In this document: positions 1 through 7,063 of the stretch, piece by piece
Layout of the letters: each line of letters starts with the position of its first letter
How positions within the stretch are numbered: position 1 is the first letter of the stretch
Assembly: GCA_046538945.1 (NCBI GenBank)
Contig: JBKHHW010000020.1
Span: 1-32,207 of the forward strand
Length of the DNA stretch: 32,207 bases
Reading direction: 5' to 3'
Source: JAEZKC01 sp046538945
GTDB taxonomy: Bacteria; Fibrobacterota; Chitinivibrionia; Chitinivibrionales; Chitinispirillaceae
Made by a program: the position numbers and the translations under genes
Notes under the pieces: model-generated
What the model was told of the DNA's origin: nothing
The model's database searches: none
Seen by the model: only the letters and a program-made list of their open reading frames with translations

Positions 1-218
1 CAATCATCGATACGGCACTCAGAAAAGGTCAGAAAGCCGTTCCGGTTCACATTTTTCCGTTCCGGATGACCCGGGAGAGTTTTCACAGGTACAAGGATTC
101 GCCATGGCATTCATTCTGGAAAACACTGAAAACCGGCTACGATCTGTTCGAACAGAGCAAAGTACCCCCCGGGGTAACGGTGAGAAAGGGAGAGTACATC
201 GTATCCGGAAAGTTTTGA
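1..218 (+). CDS. YafK-family L,D-transpeptidase, C-terminal part (5' end outside window)
   Basis: An open frame read from base 3 runs to the TGA at 216-218 and gives about 71 residues. It contains PVHIFPFRMT, followed by an aromatic-rich stretch (WHSFWKTLKTGYDLF) and the ending VRKGEYIVSGKF. From family knowledge this resembles the C-terminal end of YafK/DpaA-type L,D-transpeptidase (YkuD fold) proteins, which act on peptidoglycan or on Braun-type lipoprotein crosslinks in the periplasm. The catalytic Cys/His motif would lie partly or wholly upstream of the window and cannot be checked. The kinase gene starts 25 bp after the stop, so the two are probably co-transcribed. The alternative is an unrelated protein sharing this tail. 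Family assignment is moderate; the reading frame itself is clear. Confidence 0.68.
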   Translation, partial: IIDTALRKGQKAVPVHIFPFRMTRESFHRYKDSPWHSFWKTLKTGYDLFEQSKVPPGVTVRKGEYIVSGKF

Positions 219-243
219 CATTCACAAAAGCAGAGGATCATAC

Positions 244-1347
244 ATGGTGATTACCAAAATCCGCGAGGGGTATCAGTCACTCGATTCGCTGGTGACAAGA
301 ATCGGGGACGCCATCCCCTTTCGGTTCAAAATCGAATTCGAACTGCTGCCCGACGAGGGGAGCACGCTTCTTAAGCGGCATAAGACACTTCAGAAGGTTT
401 TCAAACGCCACAAGCCCCCCATAAAGATAGAAAAGCACATGGGGTCGGGAGGGTTTGCTGACGTGTTTGCCGCCACTTCGGACTACAACGGAGTCACCGA
501 CTTCGCCATCAAGATACTCAGGGAAGATCTTCTCAGAATCCGCAAAGGGCCCCAGTACAATCCGGAGGAAGAGGAGATGCGCATCAAGGAAGTCAAGCAG
601 AGGTTCAAAAACGAATCCTATGTTCAGTGGGATCTGTCAAAGAGCGTATCGGAAAACGTGGCCAGCAGTGTGGTGCAGGTGTATGATCACGGAGAATTCG
701 ACTGCGAGCACGAATACCGTTTCATACTCATGGAGCGGATGGACATGACCCTGAGAGAGTATATGAACAGCTGCGAAAAGACAAGCGACCCCAAAGTGCT
801 GATGTGCAAGGCGCGCATCATGCTGAAAATGGCCGAACGGATCAGCAATGTCCACCAGGAGGGAATTTTCCACAGAGACATCAAACCGGAAAACATCCTC
901 TTTCCCAAGGGAAAGTCTCCCCGGAACCTGTGTTATAACCGTGGCGAAACGTGTCCCTGCGATGTGGATGTGCGCATCGGGGATTTCGGCACGGTAAGAT
1001 GGGTCAAGTCCTACACCAACAAATACGATGCCGTGATTATCGGCTCACAGTTCTACATGTCACCGGAACAGATCTTTAACCCCAGGACCATAGACAAGCG
1101 CACGGATATCTACTCTTTTGGAATTGTCTGCTATGAGCTTCTCTACGGAGAGCATCCCAAGGAAGTGAACGTACATACCACCAATGTTCTGGAAAAGCTG
1201 GCCTGCCGGGCGATTCAGCCCCGTACTCCCCCCGAAGGATTCGAGCGGCTCCACCAGATCATAATAAAGTGCATGAAGGACAGATGGTCCAGGTACCAGA
1301 GCATGGATGAAGTGGTGGTGGACCTGAGGGAATTTCTCGAAGGATGA
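244..1347 (+). CDS. Ser/Thr protein kinase (Hanks-type), cytosolic
   Basis: A 367-residue protein in which almost every kinase subdomain is visible. These are the glycine loop GSGGFADV (67-74), the ATP lysine in FAIKIL (K90), the catalytic loop HRDIKPEN (210-217, Asp212), the Mg-binding DFG (247-249), SPEQ (273-276, equivalent to APE) and DIYSFG (288-293). The catalytic residues are intact, so it should be active. About 60 residues precede the kinase fold, and no membrane segment or PASTA/FHA domain follows it, unlike PknB. Between HRD and DFG there is an insert with three cysteines (C230, C237, C239). Start ATG 244 has a weak AGAGGA upstream. The gene follows the L,D-transpeptidase by 25 bp, which suggests a link to envelope control; the substrates are unknown. 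Confidence 0.93.
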   Translation: MVITKIREGYQSLDSLVTRIGDAIPFRFKIEFELLPDEGSTLLKRHKTLQKVFKRHKPPIKIEKHMGSGGFADVFAATSDYNGVTDFAIKILREDLLRIRKGPQYNPEEEEMRIKEVKQRFKNESYVQWDLSKSVSENVASSVVQVYDHGEFDCEHEYRFILMERMDMTLREYMNSCEKTSDPKVLMCKARIMLKMAERISNVHQEGIFHRDIKPENILFPKGKSPRNLCYNRGETCPCDVDVRIGDFGTVRWVKSYTNKYDAVIIGSQFYMSPEQIFNPRTIDKRTDIYSFGIVCYELLYGEHPKEVNVHTTNVLEKLACRAIQPRTPPEGFERLHQIIIKCMKDRWSRYQSMDEVVVDLREFLEG

Positions 1348-1368
1348 TTTCAGTTTACAGCGCCAGTC

Positions 1369-1929
1369 TCACCTGCTGATGAATACCCGGATGTTATCCC
1401 GCTGAAGCGGGTTGATTTTCCAGAGCCGTGCCGGATCGTGATTGAATACGGCAGCCACTATGGAGTCGGGAAATTTCTGTATGTGGTTATTGTAGACAGT
1501 CACCGATTCGTTGTAGAACTCTCTTCTGTCTGCAATCTGGTCCTCCAGCTCCGATATTCTGGCCTGAAGCTGCCTGAAGTTGACATCCGCTTTGAGTTCA
1601 GGGTAGTTTTCGCTTACCGCGAACAACCCGTTCAGTGCCGATGAGAGTGAGTTGCTGGCTTTGGCGTGCTGTTCAGGACCGCGGGCCTGGTCTCTCAGAG
1701 AGCGGGCCCGGATCACCTTCTCCAGTGTAACCCTCTCATGCTTCATATACGCTTCACATACCCTCACCAGGTTCGGGATCTCATCGTAACGCTGCTTCAG
1801 AAGCACGTCAATGTTGCTCCATGCCTTTGAAACATTGTTTTTCAGTTCCACCAGACCGTTGTATACCATAACGGTGTATACAACCGTGGCGATTATGAGC
1901 ACTACCGGAATGTATGATGTGTCTATCAT
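1369..1929 (-). CDS. lemA: LemA family protein
   Basis: A 186-residue protein with one N-terminal membrane helix (about residues 7-25) and then a helical domain. The family signature is clear in AWSNIDVLLKQRYDEIPNLV, the place where LemA proteins have their conserved W-D-L-R-I-P-N-L pattern. LemA proteins are small membrane-anchored helical bundles, often encoded beside large TPM- or GIDE-domain membrane proteins; their biochemical role is not settled. Here the gene lies 23 bp downstream of a GIDE-domain gene on the same strand, the classical pairing. ATG at 1929 is preceded by an AGGGAGA-like Shine-Dalgarno. It converges on the kinase gene with a 21-bp gap and no obvious terminator. Confidence 0.93.
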   Translation of the reverse strand: MIDTSYIPVVLIIATVVYTVMVYNGLVELKNNVSKAWSNIDVLLKQRYDEIPNLVRVCEAYMKHERVTLEKVIRARSLRDQARGPEQHAKASNSLSSALNGLFAVSENYPELKADVNFRQLQARISELEDQIADRREFYNESVTVYNNHIQKFPDSIVAAVFNHDPARLWKINPLQRDNIRVFISR

Positions 1930-1952
1930 AAAAACATTTCTCCCTCAGCTAA

Positions 1953-3800
1953 TCAGAAAAGATACCCGATGATCAGGTTTGACAGTACAATCAAAGCCAG
2001 CCCAGAACCGACCAGCAGGAAACCATCGACGGCAAGTCGTCTTACAAGTGAACGTCTGGAACTGGAGATGACGAACGGAATTCTGCCGAACGGGGCTTTT
2101 CCCACCACGACTTCCAGTTCGGGCCTTATCCTCTTTTTACTCCTGTAACCGAAACGGAGCTCCTCCTCCATCTCCCGGGCAGCCGCTTCCCTCTCGTAGT
2201 CATCAATACACTTGTCGCCGTTAAGATCATAGCGGACCATGGCCGTTTTGCTGTATTTGATAGAATCCAGCCGTTCACGGATTCTCTCCCGGACCGTTTT
2301 CTTCTGCCATTTCCTTGCGGCAAAGCCGAGCACATAAACCCGCTCCCCCTCCGGAATCAGATCCAGCACCACTTTGGTGTCCGAACCGATACCGCCAATT
2401 CCGAGCAATCCGGAATGATCTCCTGTAAGCACCTGACGGTACTTTTTGAGACCGCAGAGAAAAGCATTCTCCGGTTCGACACAAACCCTTCCCGATTCAT
2501 CAGCCACGTAGAAAGGTACCCTGCCGGAAGTGTAACGGCGGCTCAGTTTCCATGAGGAGGTCTCAAAAACAACACCACCTGATGATGACATTCTATAATC
2601 CCTGACATAGATGCGGCAATCGTAATACACGCAGGGCATCATCAGAAAAGGTGCCAGCAGATCGTATCTTCCCATGGCTTTTCCGGCGATTCCCACCCTC
2701 CCCATACTTGCGGAACGGATCCTGGAGAGGGGCGTTTTGAGAATAGTGCCGCGGATCCCCAGAAGATGCAGCCCGTACAAAACAGACAGAACGCCTCCCG
2801 CATTTATCACGAAAGTCAGAACTTCGCTGCTAAAGGCCAGCCAGCTCCTGGCCACCTCGATAATCAGCGGAAAGAGTATCAGAAATATGATCGGAAACAG
2901 CGACATCGTCTCCGGGAAACCGGGACAGAAGCTGGACTTTTCCACGGAGGGCGGAGGAGGTGGCCTGCGCGGATCGAACTTTACTTTCTTGCTCCTCTCA
3001 TTTTTGACAGATTCCAGCGGTTCAGTTGCGGGGCTTTCCTTCCTTCTCCCGAAAACGGCTTGAGGTGTACCCACCATGAGGGTCCCGTATATGTCCAGAA
3101 AAGAAGGGTTGTACCCGCGGCCTGAAACCGGATTCACCGTACCTGCGCCTGTCGAGCTGCCCAAACGGTCATCATACCGTACTGATCTGCCGGCGGATTT
3201 CATTTCCTTCATCAGATTGGCAAAGCAAAAACCCCTGGAGACTCCCATTCTGTCCTTCAGACCTGCAAACGCGAAATCCCTGGAATCCACCCTTACCGCG
3301 CAATCGCCGTTTCCGGAGACATAGATATCCGCCAAAGGAGTGAATCTGGCAATTTCATCGAGCACATCTTCGAATTCCCGATCTGATCCGCTGCTATCCC
3401 CTGAACGGAGAAACCGGTTTTGGTATCTGCCGTCCGCATCTGCCAAAATGATATGCAGGTCGGTTTGTTTGTCAATTTTCAGGATTTCATTTTTCCCGCG
3501 ATCCAGAAGGATGACCTCCGACCCGGCCAGTTCCACATATCTGGCATTGACAACTTTGCAAACGGAAGGCTTCTCTTCATCGACCACCATCGCGGCGAGT
3601 TGATGCTTGAGCAGTACTGAATGGACTTCATTTCTTGTTGCGGAGTCGGTTGCGGGAAATTCATGAAGTCCATTTCCTACAAGCACCCTCTGAAGATCGA
3701 TATTCCGCAAAGCAGAAATAGGGCTCAATTCCTCAATCAGCGGAGCAATTCTGCTGTCCTGCCCGGGAATTTTTACAAAATAAAGTCGCTTCCGCCCCAT
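1953..3800 (-). CDS. GIDE-domain membrane protein with EF-hand-like loop (LemA partner)
   Basis: A 615-residue protein from the chosen start. Residues 1-~290 are a soluble region I do not recognise, ending in a basic and proline-rich linker with five consecutive prolines. Hydrophobic segments follow near 305-350. A GIDE-like (E3 ubiquitin ligase-related, PF12483-type) domain comes next, recognised by MMPCVYYDCRIYVRDY and an extended beta-rich stretch. A loop at 525-536, DLNGDKCIDDYE, matches an EF-hand/dockerin calcium-binding pattern (D1, N3, D5, I8, E12). One last membrane helix lies at about 594-614. Start choice: a GTG at 3818 has AGGAGG, but the upstream promoter would start transcription within that AGGAGG, so ATG 3800 with GGAG five bases away is preferred. 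Co-transcribed with lemA. Confidence 0.8.
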   Translation of the reverse strand: MGRKRLYFVKIPGQDSRIAPLIEELSPISALRNIDLQRVLVGNGLHEFPATDSATRNEVHSVLLKHQLAAMVVDEEKPSVCKVVNARYVELAGSEVILLDRGKNEILKIDKQTDLHIILADADGRYQNRFLRSGDSSGSDREFEDVLDEIARFTPLADIYVSGNGDCAVRVDSRDFAFAGLKDRMGVSRGFCFANLMKEMKSAGRSVRYDDRLGSSTGAGTVNPVSGRGYNPSFLDIYGTLMVGTPQAVFGRRKESPATEPLESVKNERSKKVKFDPRRPPPPPSVEKSSFCPGFPETMSLFPIIFLILFPLIIEVARSWLAFSSEVLTFVINAGGVLSVLYGLHLLGIRGTILKTPLSRIRSASMGRVGIAGKAMGRYDLLAPFLMMPCVYYDCRIYVRDYRMSSSGGVVFETSSWKLSRRYTSGRVPFYVADESGRVCVEPENAFLCGLKKYRQVLTGDHSGLLGIGGIGSDTKVVLDLIPEGERVYVLGFAARKWQKKTVRERIRERLDSIKYSKTAMVRYDLNGDKCIDDYEREAAAREMEEELRFGYRSKKRIRPELEVVVGKAPFGRIPFVISSSRRSLVRRLAVDGFLLVGSGLALIVLSNLIIGYLF

Positions 3801-3834
3801 CATATCTCCGTCGTTCACAAAGGTTTATCCTCCT

Positions 3835-3864
3835 ATTATATGAATATAAAAAAGGCCGAGTCAA
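3835..3864 (-). promoter_or_regulatory. sigma70-type promoter for the GIDE-lemA operon
   Basis: On the minus strand TTGACT (3864-3859) is followed after 18 bp by a perfect TATAAT (3840-3835). Transcription should start about seven bases later, inside the AGGAGG near 3828. This leaves a leader of roughly 25 bases before ATG 3800 or 3803. Called from consensus match and spacing only. Confidence 0.62.
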
Positions 3865-4004
3865 TGCAGAGCATCCGAATCCCCAAATTCAGATATTCCT
3901 GAATTCCAGAACCGGCATGATTTATACTCCTAATTACCTTGCGGGTTTCATCCCGCACTAGCCGCGTCTGCATCAATCACACCTATATCGCAGGAGAAAC
4001 GCCT

Positions 4005-4433
4005 ATGCTGCCGGAAGGATCAATAGCTCCCCAGTTCACACTTCAGGACCAGGCGGGCAATACGGTATCACTGGAGGATTTCAGAGGAAAGCAGTCTGTT
4101 GTTCTGATTTTCTACCCCGGAGACCTCACCCCCGGCTGTACCAAGCAGTTATGTGAAATAAAGGATGATTACTCCAAATTCAAATCCAAAGACGCTGTCG
4201 TATTCGGGATCAATCCAGCCAGCGCCGAATCCCATTCGAATTTCATAGCTAAGAAATTCCTGCCCTTTTCCCTTCTGGTGGATGAGGGAGGCAGTGTGGC
4301 CCAGGCCTATGACTGCAAAGGTATGATCGCCACCAAGCGCACGGTGTACGTGATCGACGAAGAAGGAAACATCCGTTTTGCCAGAGAAGGAAAACCGGCT
4401 GTTTCGGAGATACTTTCCAGCATACAGGTCTAA
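4005..4433 (+). CDS. bcp: Peroxiredoxin, BCP/PrxQ type
   Basis: A 142-residue thioredoxin-fold peroxidase of the AhpC/TSA superfamily. FYPGDLTPGCTKQLC holds the peroxidatic Cys45 and, five residues on, Cys50; this CxxxxC spacing is the mark of the BCP/PrxQ group that reduces organic and hydrogen peroxides using thioredoxin. The family Thr is present at Thr42. The frame extends upstream to a TTG at 3939. ATG 4005 is the likely start because AGGAG lies at 3992-3996, eight bases before it, and because the family begins with a short segment before APQFTL. The gene is transcribed alone, divergent from the GIDE operon. No signal peptide, so cytosolic. Confidence 0.93.
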   Translation: MLPEGSIAPQFTLQDQAGNTVSLEDFRGKQSVVLIFYPGDLTPGCTKQLCEIKDDYSKFKSKDAVVFGINPASAESHSNFIAKKFLPFSLLVDEGGSVAQAYDCKGMIATKRTVYVIDEEGNIRFAREGKPAVSEILSSIQV

Positions 4434-4436
4434 AGA

Positions 4437-4462
4437 AGCTGCCCGGAGAGAACCGGGCAGCT
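4437..4462. terminator. Perfect 10-bp hairpin between convergent genes
   Basis: AGCTGCCCGG (4437-4446), loop AGAGAA, then CCGGGCAGCT (4453-4462). It lies three bases after the peroxiredoxin stop and six bases beyond the stop of the facing gene, so it can serve both strands. There is no long T tract on either side, so termination may be partial. Confidence 0.66.
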
Positions 4463-4468
4463 AAAGCC

Positions 4469-4765
4469 CTAGCGGCTGTTTCTTTCGACTGTTTCCCTGT
4501 CAATGTTGACTGACAGTGCATCTTTGAACGATCTTTCCAGCTTGAATCCTGATATTTCATCAGACTCATGACCAAGCACAATCACGCTGTTCGGGTTATC
4601 GGTGTAACCCTGGACGGAAAGAGGGTCCAGAACGAGCGAGGAAGTGGTTTTGACCCGACTCCCGGTCTTTTCCGTATCCTCCTGCGCACCTTTTGACGGC
4701 TGAGAAGCAGAAACACCCGTGACGAACACGGCTGACAGGATCAACACGAATTTCGCCTTTCTCAT
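4469..4765 (-). CDS. Small exported protein of unknown function in sigma/FecR cassette
   Basis: A 98-residue protein that I do not recognise. A signal peptide is clear (MRKAKFVLILSAVFVTGVSAS, cleavage near residue 20). The mature part is hydrophilic, with no cysteine, and includes a motif-like stretch VIVLGHESDEISGFKLERSF. The start ATG at 4765 has AAGGAG at good spacing, so the gene looks genuinely expressed. It lies 39 bp after the FecR-like gene, as third gene of the sigma factor-FecR cassette. Its position suggests an envelope-located signal or output protein of that cassette, but this is inference only. Confidence 0.6.
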   Translation of the reverse strand: MRKAKFVLILSAVFVTGVSASQPSKGAQEDTEKTGSRVKTTSSLVLDPLSVQGYTDNPNSVIVLGHESDEISGFKLERSFKDALSVNIDRETVERNSR

Positions 4766-4804
4766 GAAGAACTCCTTTCTTTTGACTGCTGACTTTAACT
4801 GCGA

Positions 4805-6433
4805 TCAGAAAAGGTGCCCGTCCGGACGGAACAGTTTTTCTCTGTTTATACCTGAACTTCTTCTGTTGATTCTTTCCTGTATGAGACACCAGCCTATCCA
4901 GTAAACAGCATCATCTCTGTGTCTGCTGTCCGGAAACGACTCTATCAGCTCTTCATAAAGTTTCATAGCACGGTGATAGTCCGCGGATCCGGTCCGCACG
5001 CTGTTGGCATACGCAAACAGAACATCCCCGGCCCTTCTGCCTGAACCATACACCCCGAGGTATACATCCAGGACACTGTCCCTGTTTATTCCGAACCTCT
5101 CAGCAAATCCCGACTGCAGTAGCCGCACCAGAGATTCTTCTCCCAACCTGCTTCCCGGTTTCCTATCGTATGATGACAAATAGGATCGGACCGCGGATGC
5201 GGTATCGTCAAGATCCATACTGAGACCCGCTTTTCTGAAATGTATCATCTGCTTTAAAGACTTATCTCTGATCTCGGAGCAAAGCGAGTCAAGCAGCTCC
5301 AGAGTCTTTTCTTTTCCCATCTGTTTCCGCATTCGGTTTATAATCGATGACAGAATGTTTTCATCCAGAACCGAATCGGGTAATTCTCTAAACGCCCGGA
5401 CTACTTCAGCCGGACCTCCCCCACGCCCCGGGAGTACACCTAACAGCTCTTCAGGACCGGATTTCTCCTTCTCCGAACCGAAGTCGAACCCCGCCTCCGG
5501 GATATCGACCGAGGTCCGCCTCAGAAATTCCCCGAGCAGCTTACGCTTTCTCACATCGCCCGCATCGAGTCCGGGCAGAAAAGTCAGCACCGAATCCTTT
5601 CCCGCCACGACCGCTGAAGAAGCACTGACCTCGGTTTCTCTTCCCCCCTCCACGGGACTGACCTTCACACTACCGCTGTCAACACTCACCACCGTGACGC
5701 CGGATTCAGCAGACACTGAGGCCATCGCTTCACGCGAGGTTACCGTGACCTGGGGAGTGGTTATCCTGATCTCCCTTCCGCGCTCCCCCCTGGAAGCAAG
5801 AAGAAGTCTTCCCCGAACCAGCTTCAGTTCAGCAGCTTCATTTTCACGGGAATCATGCACAAACGCCACCGAATTCTTCTCCATCAGAACTGCTCCGCCA
5901 TCATACCGGACCAGGCTATCTTCCGGAAGTGTCTTCTGTTTATGCCCCGGAGAATCGACATACCAGCCCGATTTTGCGGAATCTTTCCGGTGAGTCAACC
6001 ATCCGGTTAAAAAATCTCTCCCCGCGTAACCCGCCATCACCATTCCTGCAAAACATGCAGCCATGAGAAAACCCGCATACTTGCGGAAAAAAGTGATTCT
6101 GCTTCCCGATGAACTGTATACCGCGTTGACAGCTCCGTCTATGATTTCATCCCATTCCTGCTCGGAGATACTTTTCAATGCGGCACGTTCTTCCTCTTCG
6201 GTCGGTGCAAGCACTTGTGAACGAGCCAGGCAATCCTCGACAACCTGCTCATCTTGAAGCTCCCCTGCTGTACCCAGACCGAAAAGGTCAGCCTCGAAGG
6301 AAGACCTCCGGTTCACCTCATTTCTGAACTCCCGGTCCACCGATACAAGGTTCTCGAAAGTGCATAATTCAGTTCTATCCAGATGCCCGGAGAAGTATTT
6401 CTCAATGAGAAGCATCTTTTCAGAGCTGATCAT
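4805..6433 (-). CDS. FecR-like transmembrane regulator with C-terminal TPR-like region
   Basis: A 542-residue protein. Residues 1-~110 are cytoplasmic and start like a short anti-sigma region (LLIEKYFSGHLDRTEL). One membrane helix lies at about 117-137. A FecR-like beta domain spans about 175-275, seen in RYDGGAVLMEKNSVAFV, LVRGRLLLAS, ITTPQVTV and VDSGSVKVSPVEGG. The C-terminal third is helical and ends in a TPR-like unit (MKLYEELIESFPDSRHRDDA, about 485-520). The ATG overlaps the end of the sigma factor gene by 14 bp, so the two are translationally coupled. By analogy with FecR and similar proteins it probably senses envelope state and controls the adjacent ECF sigma factor. The TPR tail suggests protein contacts in the periplasm. 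Confidence 0.85.
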   Translation of the reverse strand: MISSEKMLLIEKYFSGHLDRTELCTFENLVSVDREFRNEVNRRSSFEADLFGLGTAGELQDEQVVEDCLARSQVLAPTEEEERAALKSISEQEWDEIIDGAVNAVYSSSGSRITFFRKYAGFLMAACFAGMVMAGYAGRDFLTGWLTHRKDSAKSGWYVDSPGHKQKTLPEDSLVRYDGGAVLMEKNSVAFVHDSRENEAAELKLVRGRLLLASRGERGREIRITTPQVTVTSREAMASVSAESGVTVVSVDSGSVKVSPVEGGRETEVSASSAVVAGKDSVLTFLPGLDAGDVRKRKLLGEFLRRTSVDIPEAGFDFGSEKEKSGPEELLGVLPGRGGGPAEVVRAFRELPDSVLDENILSSIINRMRKQMGKEKTLELLDSLCSEIRDKSLKQMIHFRKAGLSMDLDDTASAVRSYLSSYDRKPGSRLGEESLVRLLQSGFAERFGINRDSVLDVYLGVYGSGRRAGDVLFAYANSVRTGSADYHRAMKLYEELIESFPDSRHRDDAVYWIGWCLIQERINRRSSGINREKLFRPDGHLF

Positions 6434-6986
6434 ATCCCCACCCCTTTTTGGACAGCCTGGATCTCAGGGTATCTCTTGCAGCTTTGAGCTTCATGAAAAA
6501 GTTGGCCTCTGAAATATTCATGATCCGCGCCGCTTCCCTGCCTCTGCAGCCTGCGAAATAGAACAGGGAAAAGGCCGCTTTCTGATCCGGGTTGATTTCT
6601 TTAAGAATGCTGTCGACCTGGTGTTTGAATTCACGTCTGGAAACATTGTCCAGTTCATCAGGCGCATTGAGATCTGTAAAAACATCCTGCCCCTGTTCGC
6701 TTTTCAGCTCATAACGACCGGTCAGAAAAGACCGCCTCCTGAAATCAGTGACCTCACTGAGCACTATCCTGTAAAGCCAGGTGGTGAATCTGCATCTGTT
6801 CTGGAATTCAGGCAGCGATTTTATCACCTTGACACATACGTTCTGGATTACATCCTTTCTCTTCTCCCGGTCATCGATGAATCGTGAAACCAGAGCGGCA
6901 ATGTAGGCCCGGTTATCGTACAGTAACCGGCTTAAAGCCTTTCTGTCCCCGTTCCGGGCCGCGCTTATGAGTTCTGAAGGTTGCAT
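6420..6986 (-). CDS. ECF-type RNA polymerase sigma factor
   Basis: A 188-residue protein with the two-domain ECF layout. Region 2 (about 20-85) includes KDVIQNVCVKVIKSLPEF and RFTTWLYRIVLSEVTDFRRR, the latter a typical sigma-2 core and -10 binding part. Region 4 (about 118-178) has an acidic, coupling-like HQVDSILKEINPDQKAAFSLFYF followed by the helix-turn-helix REAARIMNISEANFFMKLKAARDTL with its usual spacing. No extra domains. The stop codon lies inside the start of the FecR-like gene, so sigma and probable anti-sigma are made together. ATG 6986 is used. I see no convincing conserved self-promoter in the 77 bp upstream. Confidence 0.93.
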   Translation of the reverse strand: MQPSELISAARNGDRKALSRLLYDNRAYIAALVSRFIDDREKRKDVIQNVCVKVIKSLPEFQNRCRFTTWLYRIVLSEVTDFRRRSFLTGRYELKSEQGQDVFTDLNAPDELDNVSRREFKHQVDSILKEINPDQKAAFSLFYFAGCRGREAARIMNISEANFFMKLKAARDTLRSRLSKKGWGYDQL

Positions 6987-7063
6987 ACTGAAAGATTAGA
7001 CGATTATCAGCGGAAAAATATAAGGATTTTTTTTCGAGACGGGCGTTTTGCCTAAAATCCCCT

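Noticed and set aside
7016..7063. Possible terminator between the Ig-protein gene and the sigma factor gene
   Set aside because: The only stem (GGC-AAAAC-GCC) has three pairs and is followed by an A tract, not T, on the coding strand.
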